A stretch of 12,889 nucleotides of DNA, taken from the NCBI GenBank assembly GCA_963632245.1, contig CAVGTF010000063.1, positions 1 to 12,889 of the forward strand, in the 5' to 3' direction. Below, one piece after another: positions 7,212-12,837 of this stretch. The translations under genes and the position numbers were made by a program. This stretch comes from UBA1724 sp963632245. GTDB lineage: Bacteria; Verrucomicrobiota; Lentisphaeria; Oligosphaerales; Oligosphaeraceae. The notes under the pieces are model-generated. The model was not told the DNA's origin, ran no database searches, and saw only the letters and a program-made list of their open reading frames with translations. Within the stretch, counting starts at the first letter, position 1, and every line of letters begins with the position of its first letter.

Positions 7212-7844
7212 ATGCTAGAGCAGATCTCCAATGTGCCGGGCATCATCGCCATCGTGGTGGCCGCATTCCTGGTGCTCACATTCATCATCGCCGCGGACCG
7301 GTATCTCTATCTCCATCGCGCACGCGTCGATACCTTCGAGCTACTCCGCGGCATTCTGAGCCAGCTGCGTGCCGGTCGCGTCAAGGAAGCTGTGGCGAAT
7401 TGCGATGCCAAGACCGGTCCCGTCGGCGAGATCCTCCGCACTGCCATCGAGCACTGGCGCGATGGCGGCGATGCGGTGCGCCATAGCGTGGAGGAGACGG
7501 GCCGGCTGTTGATTCCCCGTCTGGAGCGGAATCTGAAGCTCCTGGCGGCATTCGCCAATGTGACTCCCATCGTGGGACTCCTGGGAACCCTGGTCTCCCT
7601 CATCGGCGCCTTCGACAAGATCAGCAATATCGAATTCCAGGGCGCGCAGGTGCTCTCCGGCGACATCAAGATGGCGCTGTTGTGCACTGCCATGGGCTTG
7701 CTGGCGTCCTTGGTGAGCCAGATTTGCCATGCGGTATTGGTGGAGAAGGTGGATCATCTTTTGGAGGAGATGGGCAAGGCCGCCTCGGAGATCACCTATT
7801 TCCTGACCCACAATCCTCCGCCCGCCGAGGAGGAGACTCCCTAG
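7212..7844 (+). CDS. MotA/TolQ/ExbB family channel protein
   Basis: A 210-residue inner-membrane protein. Seen: helix 1 near 10-30, a cytoplasmic region (LRGILSQLRAGRVKEAVANCDA..., then ERNLKLLAAFANVTPIVG), the family signature GLLGTLVSLIGAF (122-134) in helix 2, and MALLCTAMGLLASL (154-167) in helix 3. The pore threonines match: T126 corresponds to ExbB Thr148 and T159 to Thr181 of E. coli. The acidic residue in E. coli ExbB (Glu176, EALLATA) is replaced by M154. Family members form pentamers around an ExbD/TolR dimer and use proton motive force to drive a TonB/TolA-type protein. The ExbD-like gene follows after 27 bases, confirming the pair. No Shine-Dalgarno precedes the ATG (CCCCAATACC). 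Confidence 0.9.
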   Translation: MLEQISNVPGIIAIVVAAFLVLTFIIAADRYLYLHRARVDTFELLRGILSQLRAGRVKEAVANCDAKTGPVGEILRTAIEHWRDGGDAVRHSVEETGRLLIPRLERNLKLLAAFANVTPIVGLLGTLVSLIGAFDKISNIEFQGAQVLSGDIKMALLCTAMGLLASLVSQICHAVLVEKVDHLLEEMGKAASEITYFLTHNPPPAEEETP

Positions 7845-7871
7845 CGGGACGCCACGCGCGTCGCCAAGAAT

Positions 7872-8360
7872 ATGGATTTTCAGTGGCGAACCCAATATCA
7901 TCGGGTGACCTCCACCCTTCCCGCCATGACGGGATTGCTGGGGCTCTTCTTTGTGCTGATGGTGGTCTTTCTCATCTGCAGTCAGAGGATCTCCATGCCT
8001 GGAGTGCCCATCGATCTGCCGCGCTTTGATAACGAGGAGGTCACTCCCGTTGTGAAGACCGTGGTGACCGTGACCCAGGAGGGCCGGCTCTTCTATAACG
8101 CCAAGCGCCTGGAGGGGCCCGAGTCCCTTCACGAGGTCCTGCGGGATCTGGAGAACCGCTATGGTCGCGGGGAGGGCGGTCGCGCCGCCGAGGGGAGCCG
8201 CGTGGTGGTCTTCTATGTGGACCAGAATGCCCCGTTGAGCATTGTGGCGAAGCTCTTCGATATCGCCCGCGGCGCGAATTTCGATGCCTATTTGGCCACC
8301 AGTGGCGCCAGTCTGCGTGACGGCAAGAACCGTGTCCCCCTGGATGAAAACGACCTCTGA
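7872..8360 (+). CDS. ExbD/TolR-like protein lacking the membrane aspartate
   Basis: A 162-residue single-pass protein. Seen: a short cytoplasmic N-terminus, one helix near 18-37 (PAMTGLLGLFFVLMVVFLIC), then MPGVPIDLPRF (42-52), which matches the vPGI.vDLP motif of ExbD/TolR, and a periplasmic domain ending in IVAKLFDIARGANFDAYLAT, like the ExbD C-terminal part. The essential proton-carrying aspartate (E. coli ExbD Asp25 in TPFIDV) should sit at residue 20 but is threonine, and no other acidic residue lies in the helix. A Gly/Arg-rich insert (GRGEGGRAAEGSR, about 97-109) interrupts the domain. The pair may therefore be a non-canonical channel or a structural ExbBD-like complex. No Shine-Dalgarno is visible; the last 17 bases overlap the next gene. 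Confidence 0.85.
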   Translation: MDFQWRTQYHRVTSTLPAMTGLLGLFFVLMVVFLICSQRISMPGVPIDLPRFDNEEVTPVVKTVVTVTQEGRLFYNAKRLEGPESLHEVLRDLENRYGRGEGGRAAEGSRVVVFYVDQNAPLSIVAKLFDIARGANFDAYLATSGASLRDGKNRVPLDENDL

Positions 8361-9174
8361 GCAAACCGAGGAGCGGGAGTCGTCGGGCGTCGAGGAGCGT
8401 CGACCCGTCAGTCGTCGGGAGGGGGAGCACAAGTGGCGGCGGCTTTTTCTGGCGATTCTGGTGGTAGTGCTGTTGCATCTGCCACTTCTGCTTTTGAAGC
8501 CCGGGAGTGAGGAGGCCGCCCCCGCGCAGCCCCAGCGGAGTCTGGCGGCGATTGCGCAGCCCGAGGAAGCGCGCACTCCCAGCGAGAAGGCGCTCTGGCG
8601 CTGGATCGAATTCTCCGATCCCTCGCAGTGGTATTTTCCTACGGCGCAGGGCTTCTCGCGCTACAATGTCTTTGGGGGGCTCCCCGGACCGGAACTGCCG
8701 CATTTCGCGCTGTCTCCCGCAGAACCGCCGAAGGTCTCCTTGGTGGAGAGCCGCCTGGAGGGGCATTTGCCGCCTCTGGATGAGCGGGATTTCCTGGGGC
8801 TGAAGTGCGCGGCACTCCCGGAACCCGTCGCTCCTGAGACGGATCCCCTGGCTTTCCTGGCGCCACGCTGGCGCATCCTGGGCGGCGGTGTCTTGGCGAA
8901 TCCGCCGGAGTTCTCCGCGGAGACCCTGAAGCTCCGGCAGGAGTCCTGGCAGAAGAAGGAGTTCTCGGGCTTCCTTCCTACGGTGATGGAGGTGGAATTC
9001 CTCCCCGGACTCTCTGTGCCACGGTTGCTGTTGCGCTCGAGCTGCGGCGTCGCCGCCTTGGACCGCGCGGCGCTGGATGCCCTTCGGGGCTTCTTGCGCC
9101 GAAAGGCGGGACCCGCACTCTGGGAGGGTGCGCCCGCCGCCCGCTTCCAGCTGCTGGTGGAGTGGGTCCTCTAG
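8344..9174 (+). CDS. TonB-like energy-transducer protein (divergent)
   Basis: 276 residues starting at ATG 8344, inside the end of the ExbD-like gene (17-base overlap, different frame), which implies coupled translation. Seen: a charged cytoplasmic N-terminus (1-32), one helix near 33-51 (LFLAILVVVLLHLPLLLL) with a histidine at 45, echoing TonB His20, and a long extracytoplasmic linker (QPQRSLAAIAQPEE...). A C-terminal region reads VEVEF-like strand, LLLRSSCGVAALDRAALDALRGF, then FQLLVEWVL. That last part matches the TonB C-terminal pattern (strand, SSG...LD.AAL.A.R.F, final strand), though no classical Pro-Glu/Pro-Lys rod is present. Position after ExbB/ExbD strengthens the call. An in-frame upstream ATG (8242) would lie deep in the ExbD-like gene and is unlikely. 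It could also be an unrelated single-pass protein. Confidence 0.65.
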   Translation: MKTTSEQTEERESSGVEERRPVSRREGEHKWRRLFLAILVVVLLHLPLLLLKPGSEEAAPAQPQRSLAAIAQPEEARTPSEKALWRWIEFSDPSQWYFPTAQGFSRYNVFGGLPGPELPHFALSPAEPPKVSLVESRLEGHLPPLDERDFLGLKCAALPEPVAPETDPLAFLAPRWRILGGGVLANPPEFSAETLKLRQESWQKKEFSGFLPTVMEVEFLPGLSVPRLLLRSSCGVAALDRAALDALRGFLRRKAGPALWEGAPAARFQLLVEWVL

Positions 9175-9180
9175 CGCTTC

Positions 9181-9198
9181 CGAAAATACACCCTTTTC
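9181..9198 (+). promoter_or_regulatory. CGAAAATACACCC leader element (copy 3)
   Basis: CGAAAATACACCCTTTTC lies 21 bases before the zinc-ribbon start and is followed by a pyrimidine run. It shares AAATAC(A)CCC with the copies at 5482 and 10744. No Shine-Dalgarno is present in the gap. Confidence 0.4.
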
Positions 9199-9219
9199 TT
9201 TTCTCCCCCCTTCGAAACC

Positions 9220-9501
9220 ATGCCCATCGCTCGACTCCTGCTTCTGTACACCCTCCTGGCACTGCTAGGCGGGCTGGTGCTGTTGTTGGCGGACAAGTTG
9301 TGGCGCAGCAACCACAACTGGCGCCTCTCTCGCTCCAAGCTCCTGACCTGCAAGAAGTGCGGGAATGTCTTTGCGTTGCCGCGACAGGGCGTGGATCGGC
9401 GGTGCCCGCTTTGCGGTGGAAGCACCACCTCCTTCCAGATGCCCTATTCGGGAATCCACGAGACCCTCAAGCAGCGTGCTCGGCACCTGAAGGAGTCCTA
9501 G
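9220..9501 (+). CDS. Small membrane-anchored zinc-ribbon protein
   Basis: A 93-residue protein. Seen: an N-terminal hydrophobic helix (about 5-24), a basic stretch (KLWRSNHNWRLSRSK), then a four-cysteine zinc ribbon with C44-x2-C47 and C62-x2-C65 (LTCKKCGNVF...RRCPLCGG). The ribbon is probably cytoplasmic given the positive residues after the helix, though a reverse topology is possible. I recognise no named family. Neighbours: 45 bases after the TonB-like gene and only 4 bases before rsmD; its last codons contain the rsmD ribosome binding site, so the two are translationally linked. The treble-clef-like spacing suggests a protein or RNA adaptor rather than an enzyme. Function unknown. Confidence 0.75.
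   Translation: MPIARLLLLYTLLALLGGLVLLLADKLWRSNHNWRLSRSKLLTCKKCGNVFALPRQGVDRRCPLCGGSTTSFQMPYSGIHETLKQRARHLKES
9490..9495 (+). promoter_or_regulatory. Ribosome binding site of rsmD
   Basis: AAGGAG, 10 bases before the rsmD ATG at 9506, lies inside the last codons (KES) of the zinc-ribbon gene. It supports both the start choice and translational coupling. Confidence 0.7.
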
Positions 9502-9505
9502 CGCC

Positions 9506-10114
9506 ATGCGAATAGTATCGGGTATGGCCCGTGGCATTCGTCTGTCGGTCCCGGAGACTGGCGGCGTGCGTCCCACGGAGGACAAGGTGAAGGAGTCCCT
9601 CTTTTCCACGCTGGGGGATCTGCGTGGCAAGCGCGTCCTGGATCTCTTTTCCGGCTCTGGCGCGTTGGGGCTGGAGGCGCTTTCCCGCGGTGCGGAGCGT
9701 GTAGTCCTGGTGGAGAGGGATCCGCGGCATTGCCAGGTCATTCGCGAGAATCTGTCGCGGGTTTCGAAGGCCATGGGTGGCGTCGCTCCCGAGACCGTGG
9801 AACTCCTCTCCTGCGATGCGTCTCGTGCGGGCGCGCGACTCTCCGCGGAAGCGCCCTTCGATTTTATCCTGGCGGACCCGCCGTATCATTGTGCGCCCGG
9901 GGACTACGGTGCCTGCGCATTGCTGAAGGATTCCGCATGGATTCGTCTGGCTGCGCCTGGCGCGATCCTCGTTTTGGAGCAGGAGACCGGCACCCTGGAT
10001 GTGCCCTGGGCGCCACTCTCTCCCTGGAGACTCCTCCGGGAACGCTCCTTCGGCATCCGGACGCTTTCCTACGCCACGCCGGCGGAGTCCGCCACGGAGG
10101 AGGAGGAGAAGTAG
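9506..10114 (+). CDS. rsmD: 16S rRNA (guanine(966)-N2)-methyltransferase RsmD
   Basis: This enzyme methylates N2 of G966 (E. coli numbering) of 16S rRNA during 30S assembly, using S-adenosylmethionine. 202 residues, close to the usual 185-200. Seen: the N-terminal family signature MRIVSGMARGIRL then RPTEDKVKESLFSTL; SAM-binding motif I VLDLFSGSGALG (44-55); LEALSRGAERVVLVERD; and catalytic motif DPPY (124-127) within FDFILADPPYHCAPGDYG. The C-terminus ends in an acidic tail EEEEK whose GAG codons form the purine-rich ribosome binding site of the next gene, 5 bases on. The start is fixed by the signature and the upstream AAGGAG. Confidence 0.95.
   Translation: MRIVSGMARGIRLSVPETGGVRPTEDKVKESLFSTLGDLRGKRVLDLFSGSGALGLEALSRGAERVVLVERDPRHCQVIRENLSRVSKAMGGVAPETVELLSCDASRAGARLSAEAPFDFILADPPYHCAPGDYGACALLKDSAWIRLAAPGAILVLEQETGTLDVPWAPLSPWRLLRERSFGIRTLSYATPAESATEEEEK
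10096..10108 (+). promoter_or_regulatory. Ribosome binding site of the cyclo-ligase gene, inside rsmD
   Basis: GGAGGAGGAGGAG ends 11 bases before the ATG at 10120 and overlaps the glutamate codons at the rsmD C-terminus. The same bases serve as coding sequence and Shine-Dalgarno. Confidence 0.65.
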
Positions 10115-10119
10115 TCGCC

Positions 10120-10731
10120 ATGGATGCCGTTCGCCAGAATTCCGAGGGCACTCCTTCCCGGAAGGAGGCGCGCGTGCAGCTGCGTCGGAGGATGCGCGAG
10201 CGCCTTCTCCACGATATGCCCGCCAATACCCGCACGGTTGCGGATCCCCTGCTGGCATCCCGGCTCTTTCAAGAGTGCCAGGCGCTGGTGGCCTACGTGG
10301 CGATGGTGGACGAAGTCAGCGTCTCGGCGTTGATGAATGACGCGCTGCTACAGGGGAAGGCGCTCTATCTGCCTGTCAGCGAAGACGGCGTCTATGCCCT
10401 GGCGCGCGTGGAGTCCCTGGGACGGCAGCTGGTGCCCGGACGCTACGGCATCCTGGAGCCCACCCCCGATTGTCCCCGCGCGGAGGCCCTTCCTGAACGC
10501 ACCCTCTGGCTGGTCCCCGGACTCGCCTTCGACCCCGAAGGCAATCGCCTGGGGCGCGGCGGCGGATTCTACGACCGGCTTTTTCAGCGGTATCCACAGG
10601 GATTCCGCCTGGGAATCTGCCGGGAATGCCAAGTCCTGGAAAAGATTCCCCGGGAACCCTGGGATCAGCCCGTGGCGGCACTGCGCACGCCTCTGCGCTG
10701 GATCCCCGGTGAACCCGCGCCCCGCTGGTAA
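10120..10731 (+). CDS. 5-formyltetrahydrofolate cyclo-ligase
   Basis: This enzyme converts 5-formyltetrahydrofolate to 5,10-methenyltetrahydrofolate with ATP, rescuing folate into the one-carbon pool, in the cytoplasm. 203 residues, normal for the family (E. coli YgfA, human MTHFS). Seen: a basic N-terminal helix KEARVQLRRRMRERL; VAYVAMVDEVSVSALMNDALLQGKALYLP; and the signature VPGLAFDPEGNRLGRGGGFYDR beginning at residue 132, with the glycine-rich ATP/folate loop GRGGGFYD at 145-152. The start ATG 10120 follows the rsmD stop by 5 bases and a strong purine-rich site. The frame is open further upstream, but that part overlaps rsmD and is not family sequence. rny follows after 31 bases. Confidence 0.93.
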   Translation: MDAVRQNSEGTPSRKEARVQLRRRMRERLLHDMPANTRTVADPLLASRLFQECQALVAYVAMVDEVSVSALMNDALLQGKALYLPVSEDGVYALARVESLGRQLVPGRYGILEPTPDCPRAEALPERTLWLVPGLAFDPEGNRLGRGGGFYDRLFQRYPQGFRLGICRECQVLEKIPREPWDQPVAALRTPLRWIPGEPAPRW

Positions 10732-10743
10732 AAAAAACAAATC

Positions 10744-10760
10744 GCGGAAATACCCCCTTG
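10744..10760 (+). promoter_or_regulatory. GGAAATACCCCC leader element (copy 4)
   Basis: GCGGAAATACCCCCTTG lies directly before the rny ATG (two bases between). It shares AAATACCCC with copies 2 and 3. No Shine-Dalgarno is present. Its position against the start favours a role in translation over one in transcription for this copy. Confidence 0.4.
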
Positions 10761-10762
10761 CG

Positions 10763-12433
10763 ATGACACCCCTTCTAACTTCAGTCAATCTTCTCCCTGC
10801 GTTTCTCCAGGCGCAACAGAGCTTCCTCTCCGCTGAGGACGAGGCGACCCTCAACACCTTGCAGCTCTGGTTCATCACCGGCGCCAGCCTCATGCTGGTG
10901 CTTCTGGTGCTCTGGCAGATCCTCTCCAACAATCGCCGCAGTCGCATGGAGAAGGGCATCCGCGCGGATTTGGAGGAGGCACGGAAGAATTTGGAGGACT
11001 CCCGCGCGCAGGCGGAGGCTCAGGCACAGAATATCTTGAAGGAGGCCGAATTGAAGGCGGGCGATGTGCTTCTGGGTGCCCGCCAGGAGGCGGATCGTGT
11101 CCAAAAGGAGGGACAGCAGGAGCTGGAACACCAGCGGGAACGCCTGCGCACCCGCGAGGACGCCCTCACCGATCGACTGAATACCCTGCAGAAGCATCTG
11201 GTGGATCTCCAGGAGCGCGGGAAGGCCTGTCGCGCCGAGGAGGAGGAGCTCCAGAAACGCCGCGCATCCCTGGAGGCCGACCGCGAGGAGCTGCGTCACC
11301 GCCAGGAGAAGCTGGCGGGTTCTACCGCCGAGGAGATCCGCACACAGCTTTTGTCGGAGATCCGCCGCGAGATGGCCAGCGAGGAGGCCGCCATGATTCG
11401 CCGGCAGCAGGAGGAGAATCGCCAGCAGCTCCAGGAGAATGCCCGTCGGATGCTCCTGGGCGCCATGCAGCGCCTCTCTTCCGATAGCGTGCGCTCCGGC
11501 GCTGTCACCGTGGTGGCGCTCCCCAACGAGGAGATGAAGGGCCGCATCATTGGAAAGGAGGGCCGCAATATCCGCACGCTGGAACAGGCCACCGGCACCA
11601 ATCTGCTGGTGGACGATGTCCCTCAGAGCGTGGTGATCTCCTGTTTCGATCCCATTCGACGGGAGGTGGCGCGGCGAGTCCTGGAGAAGCTCATGGACGA
11701 CGGACGCATCCATCCCAGTCGCGTGGAGGAGCTGGTGGCCGCCACTCGCGAGGAGTTGGATGGCGAGGTGCTTCAGGCTGGAAAGGAGGCCGCAGAAAGC
11801 CTGTCACTCTTCCTTCCCGATAACCTGCTCTCAATGCTGGGACGGCTCGCATTCCGATACAGCTTCTCTCAAAATGTGCTGCGGCACTCGCTGGAGGTGG
11901 GGCGTATGGCGGGCACACTCGCCGCAGAAATGGGCATGGACGCCGAGCTGGCGCGTCGCGCGGGACTGCTCCACGATATCGGAAAGGCGGCGGACGCCGA
12001 GGCACAGGGCACACACGCCGCGCTGGGCGCGGAGATCCTCCGTCGCGCTGGCGAGGACCCCCGCGTGATCAATGCGGTGGCCGCACACCACGACGAGGTC
12101 CCCCAGGAGGGACCCCTGGCGGTGCTGGTGCAGGTCTGCGATACGCTCTCCGCCGCGCGTCCCGGCGCGCGCTCCGAGTCCACGGAGTTCTTCCTGAAAC
12201 GACTGGAGAATCTGGAGCGCATCGGGAACTCCTTTGACGGCGTGGAATCCTGCTATGCTCTCCAGGGCGGACGCGAACTCCGCGTGCTGGTGAAACCCCA
12301 GGAGATCTCCCAGGAACAGGCACAGATCCTCGCACGCGACATGGCTGGGAAGATCCAGGCCGAAATGAGATACCCCGGACAAATCCGCGTTACCGTGATC
12401 CGCGAGACACGCTGTGTGGAATACGCGCGATAG
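10763..12433 (+). CDS. rny: Ribonuclease Y
   Basis: A membrane-bound endoribonuclease that starts decay of many mRNAs. 556 residues, longer than the usual roughly 520. Seen in order: N-terminal extension (1-35), membrane helix near 36-54 (FITGASLMLVLLVLWQIL), a long coiled coil (about 60-240) rich in Glu, Gln and Arg, a KH domain with the GxxG loop GKEG (264-267) in GRIIGKEGRNIRTLE, and an HD phosphohydrolase domain with H375 (RHSLEVGRMAG), the metal pair H404-D405 (LLHDIGKA) and AHHDEVP. The C-terminus VIRETRCVEYAR is the family ending. The extension before the helix is odd, since most RNase Y proteins begin with the helix; an in-frame TTG at 10859 (residue 33) would restore usual length. 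I kept ATG 10763 because it follows the cyclo-ligase stop by 31 bases and abuts the leader element. Confidence 0.95.
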   Translation: MTPLLTSVNLLPAFLQAQQSFLSAEDEATLNTLQLWFITGASLMLVLLVLWQILSNNRRSRMEKGIRADLEEARKNLEDSRAQAEAQAQNILKEAELKAGDVLLGARQEADRVQKEGQQELEHQRERLRTREDALTDRLNTLQKHLVDLQERGKACRAEEEELQKRRASLEADREELRHRQEKLAGSTAEEIRTQLLSEIRREMASEEAAMIRRQQEENRQQLQENARRMLLGAMQRLSSDSVRSGAVTVVALPNEEMKGRIIGKEGRNIRTLEQATGTNLLVDDVPQSVVISCFDPIRREVARRVLEKLMDDGRIHPSRVEELVAATREELDGEVLQAGKEAAESLSLFLPDNLLSMLGRLAFRYSFSQNVLRHSLEVGRMAGTLAAEMGMDAELARRAGLLHDIGKAADAEAQGTHAALGAEILRRAGEDPRVINAVAAHHDEVPQEGPLAVLVQVCDTLSAARPGARSESTEFFLKRLENLERIGNSFDGVESCYALQGGRELRVLVKPQEISQEQAQILARDMAGKIQAEMRYPGQIRVTVIRETRCVEYAR

Positions 12434-12440
12434 CGCGCTA
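12431..12440. repeat. Perfect 10-base palindrome over the rny stop codon
   Basis: TAGCGCGCTA is its own reverse complement and contains the rny stop codon TAG. It may be chance in GC-rich DNA. It marks the edge between coding sequence and the hairpin-rich region. Confidence 0.4.
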
Positions 12441-12452
12441 CGTAAGTGCTTG

Positions 12453-12473
12453 GCAATTAGTGGTTAGTGGCTA
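12453..12473. repeat. Heptad track (copy 2, inverted)
   Basis: On the plus strand it reads GCAATTA-GTGGTTA-GTGGCTA, the exact reverse complement of TAGCCAC-TAACCAC-TAATTGC found at 1386-1420 (there with one extra TAGCCAC and a TGGCGCC unit). The next seven bases (GTTGTGC) may be a decayed unit. Confidence 0.75.
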
Positions 12474-12496
12474 GTTGTGCGGTTACTGCGCGGCTC

Positions 12497-12528
12497 TTCC
12501 GCCGCTGTAAAGGCGGCGGTATTTGTAT
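12497..12528 (+). terminator. Probable intrinsic terminator of the rny operon; also hairpin family member 2
   Basis: The stem CCGCCGC (12499-12505), loop TGTAAAG and GCGGCGG (12513-12519) is followed by the T-rich TATTTGTAT. It stands 66 bases after the rny stop, the expected place. The T tract is imperfect. Read on the minus strand it is TACCGCCGC-CTTTACA-GCGGCGGAAG, so it is also a member of the TACCGCC/GGCGGAA hairpin family, inverted relative to the others. Confidence 0.5.
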
Positions 12529-12565
12529 CGCCGCTACGAAGCGGCGCGCCCGAATTGGCGCGCAG
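12529..12565. repeat. Two overlapping GC hairpins (copy 2)
   Basis: Hairpin A is CGCCGCT-ACGA-AGCGGCG (12529-12546; stem 7, loop 4). Hairpin B is GCGCGCC-CGAATT-GGCGCGC (12544-12563; stem 7, loop 6), then AG. They share three bases. B differs from the copy at 1223-1242 by one loop base only. Confidence 0.75.
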
Positions 12566-12586
12566 AAAGGGAAAAGGCAAAAAAGG

Positions 12587-12609
12587 TACCGCCGTACCAG
12601 CGGCGGAAG
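12587..12609. repeat. TACCGCC/GGCGGAA hairpin family, member 3
   Basis: GTA, then CCGCCG-TACCAG-CGGCGG (12589-12606; stem 6, loop 6), then AAG. Flanks match members at 1343 and 12801; the loop differs. Confidence 0.65.
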
Positions 12610-12713
12610 AAACAAGGCGTGGGTGCGGGGCGGCGGCTTTTTCCCGGCGTGTTTAGAAGCAAGGCGTGGCTTGGGAAAGGCATGGTGTAGAAGGAAGATC
12701 TCCAAAGGACGGA

Positions 12714-12726
12714 GGGGCTCTGCCCC
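12714..12726. repeat. GGGGC-TCT-GCCCC hairpin
   Basis: A 5-base stem with 3-base loop, then CCGGACCCCCC. G/C-run elements of this look (GGGGCTCTGCCCC then CCGGACCCC) are common between genes in GC-rich bacteria, as I recall. Confidence 0.5.
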
Positions 12727-12760
12727 CCGGACCCCCCGAATACTTTTGGGTAGTGATGGC

Positions 12761-12779
12761 CCCTGGGATCATCCCAGGG
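12761..12779. repeat. Hairpin CCCTGGGA-TCA-TCCCAGGG
   Basis: A perfect 8-base stem with a 3-base loop. It is not followed by a T tract (GTAGCAAAAGG follows on the plus strand), so it is unlikely to be a terminator. It lies within the putative inverted-repeat element. Confidence 0.7.
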
Positions 12780-12800
12780 TAGCAAAAGGGCGCTGTACTG

Positions 12801-12828
12801 GTACCGCCGCAGTTTCCTTGCGGCGGAA
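12801..12828. repeat. TACCGCC/GGCGGAA hairpin family, member 4
   Basis: GTA, then CCGCCGCA-GTTTCCT-TGCGGCGG (12804-12826; stem 8, loop 7), then AAT. It is the longest stem of the four family members. Confidence 0.7.
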
Positions 12829-12837
12829 TAAAATTAG

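Noticed and set aside
7341..8576. Long minus-strand open frame (411 codons) opposite the ExbB/ExbD-like genes
   Set aside because: Antisense shadow with low-complexity composition; both plus-strand genes have clear family motifs.
9730..10119. In-frame upstream extension of the cyclo-ligase gene through rsmD
   Set aside because: The extension overlaps rsmD almost wholly and has no family similarity; the ATG at 10120 follows a good ribosome binding site and starts the family sequence.
12534..12785. Minus-strand open frame (83 codons) near the right edge
   Set aside because: It covers several hairpins and one arm of the inverted repeat; the translation is repeat sequence with no domain.
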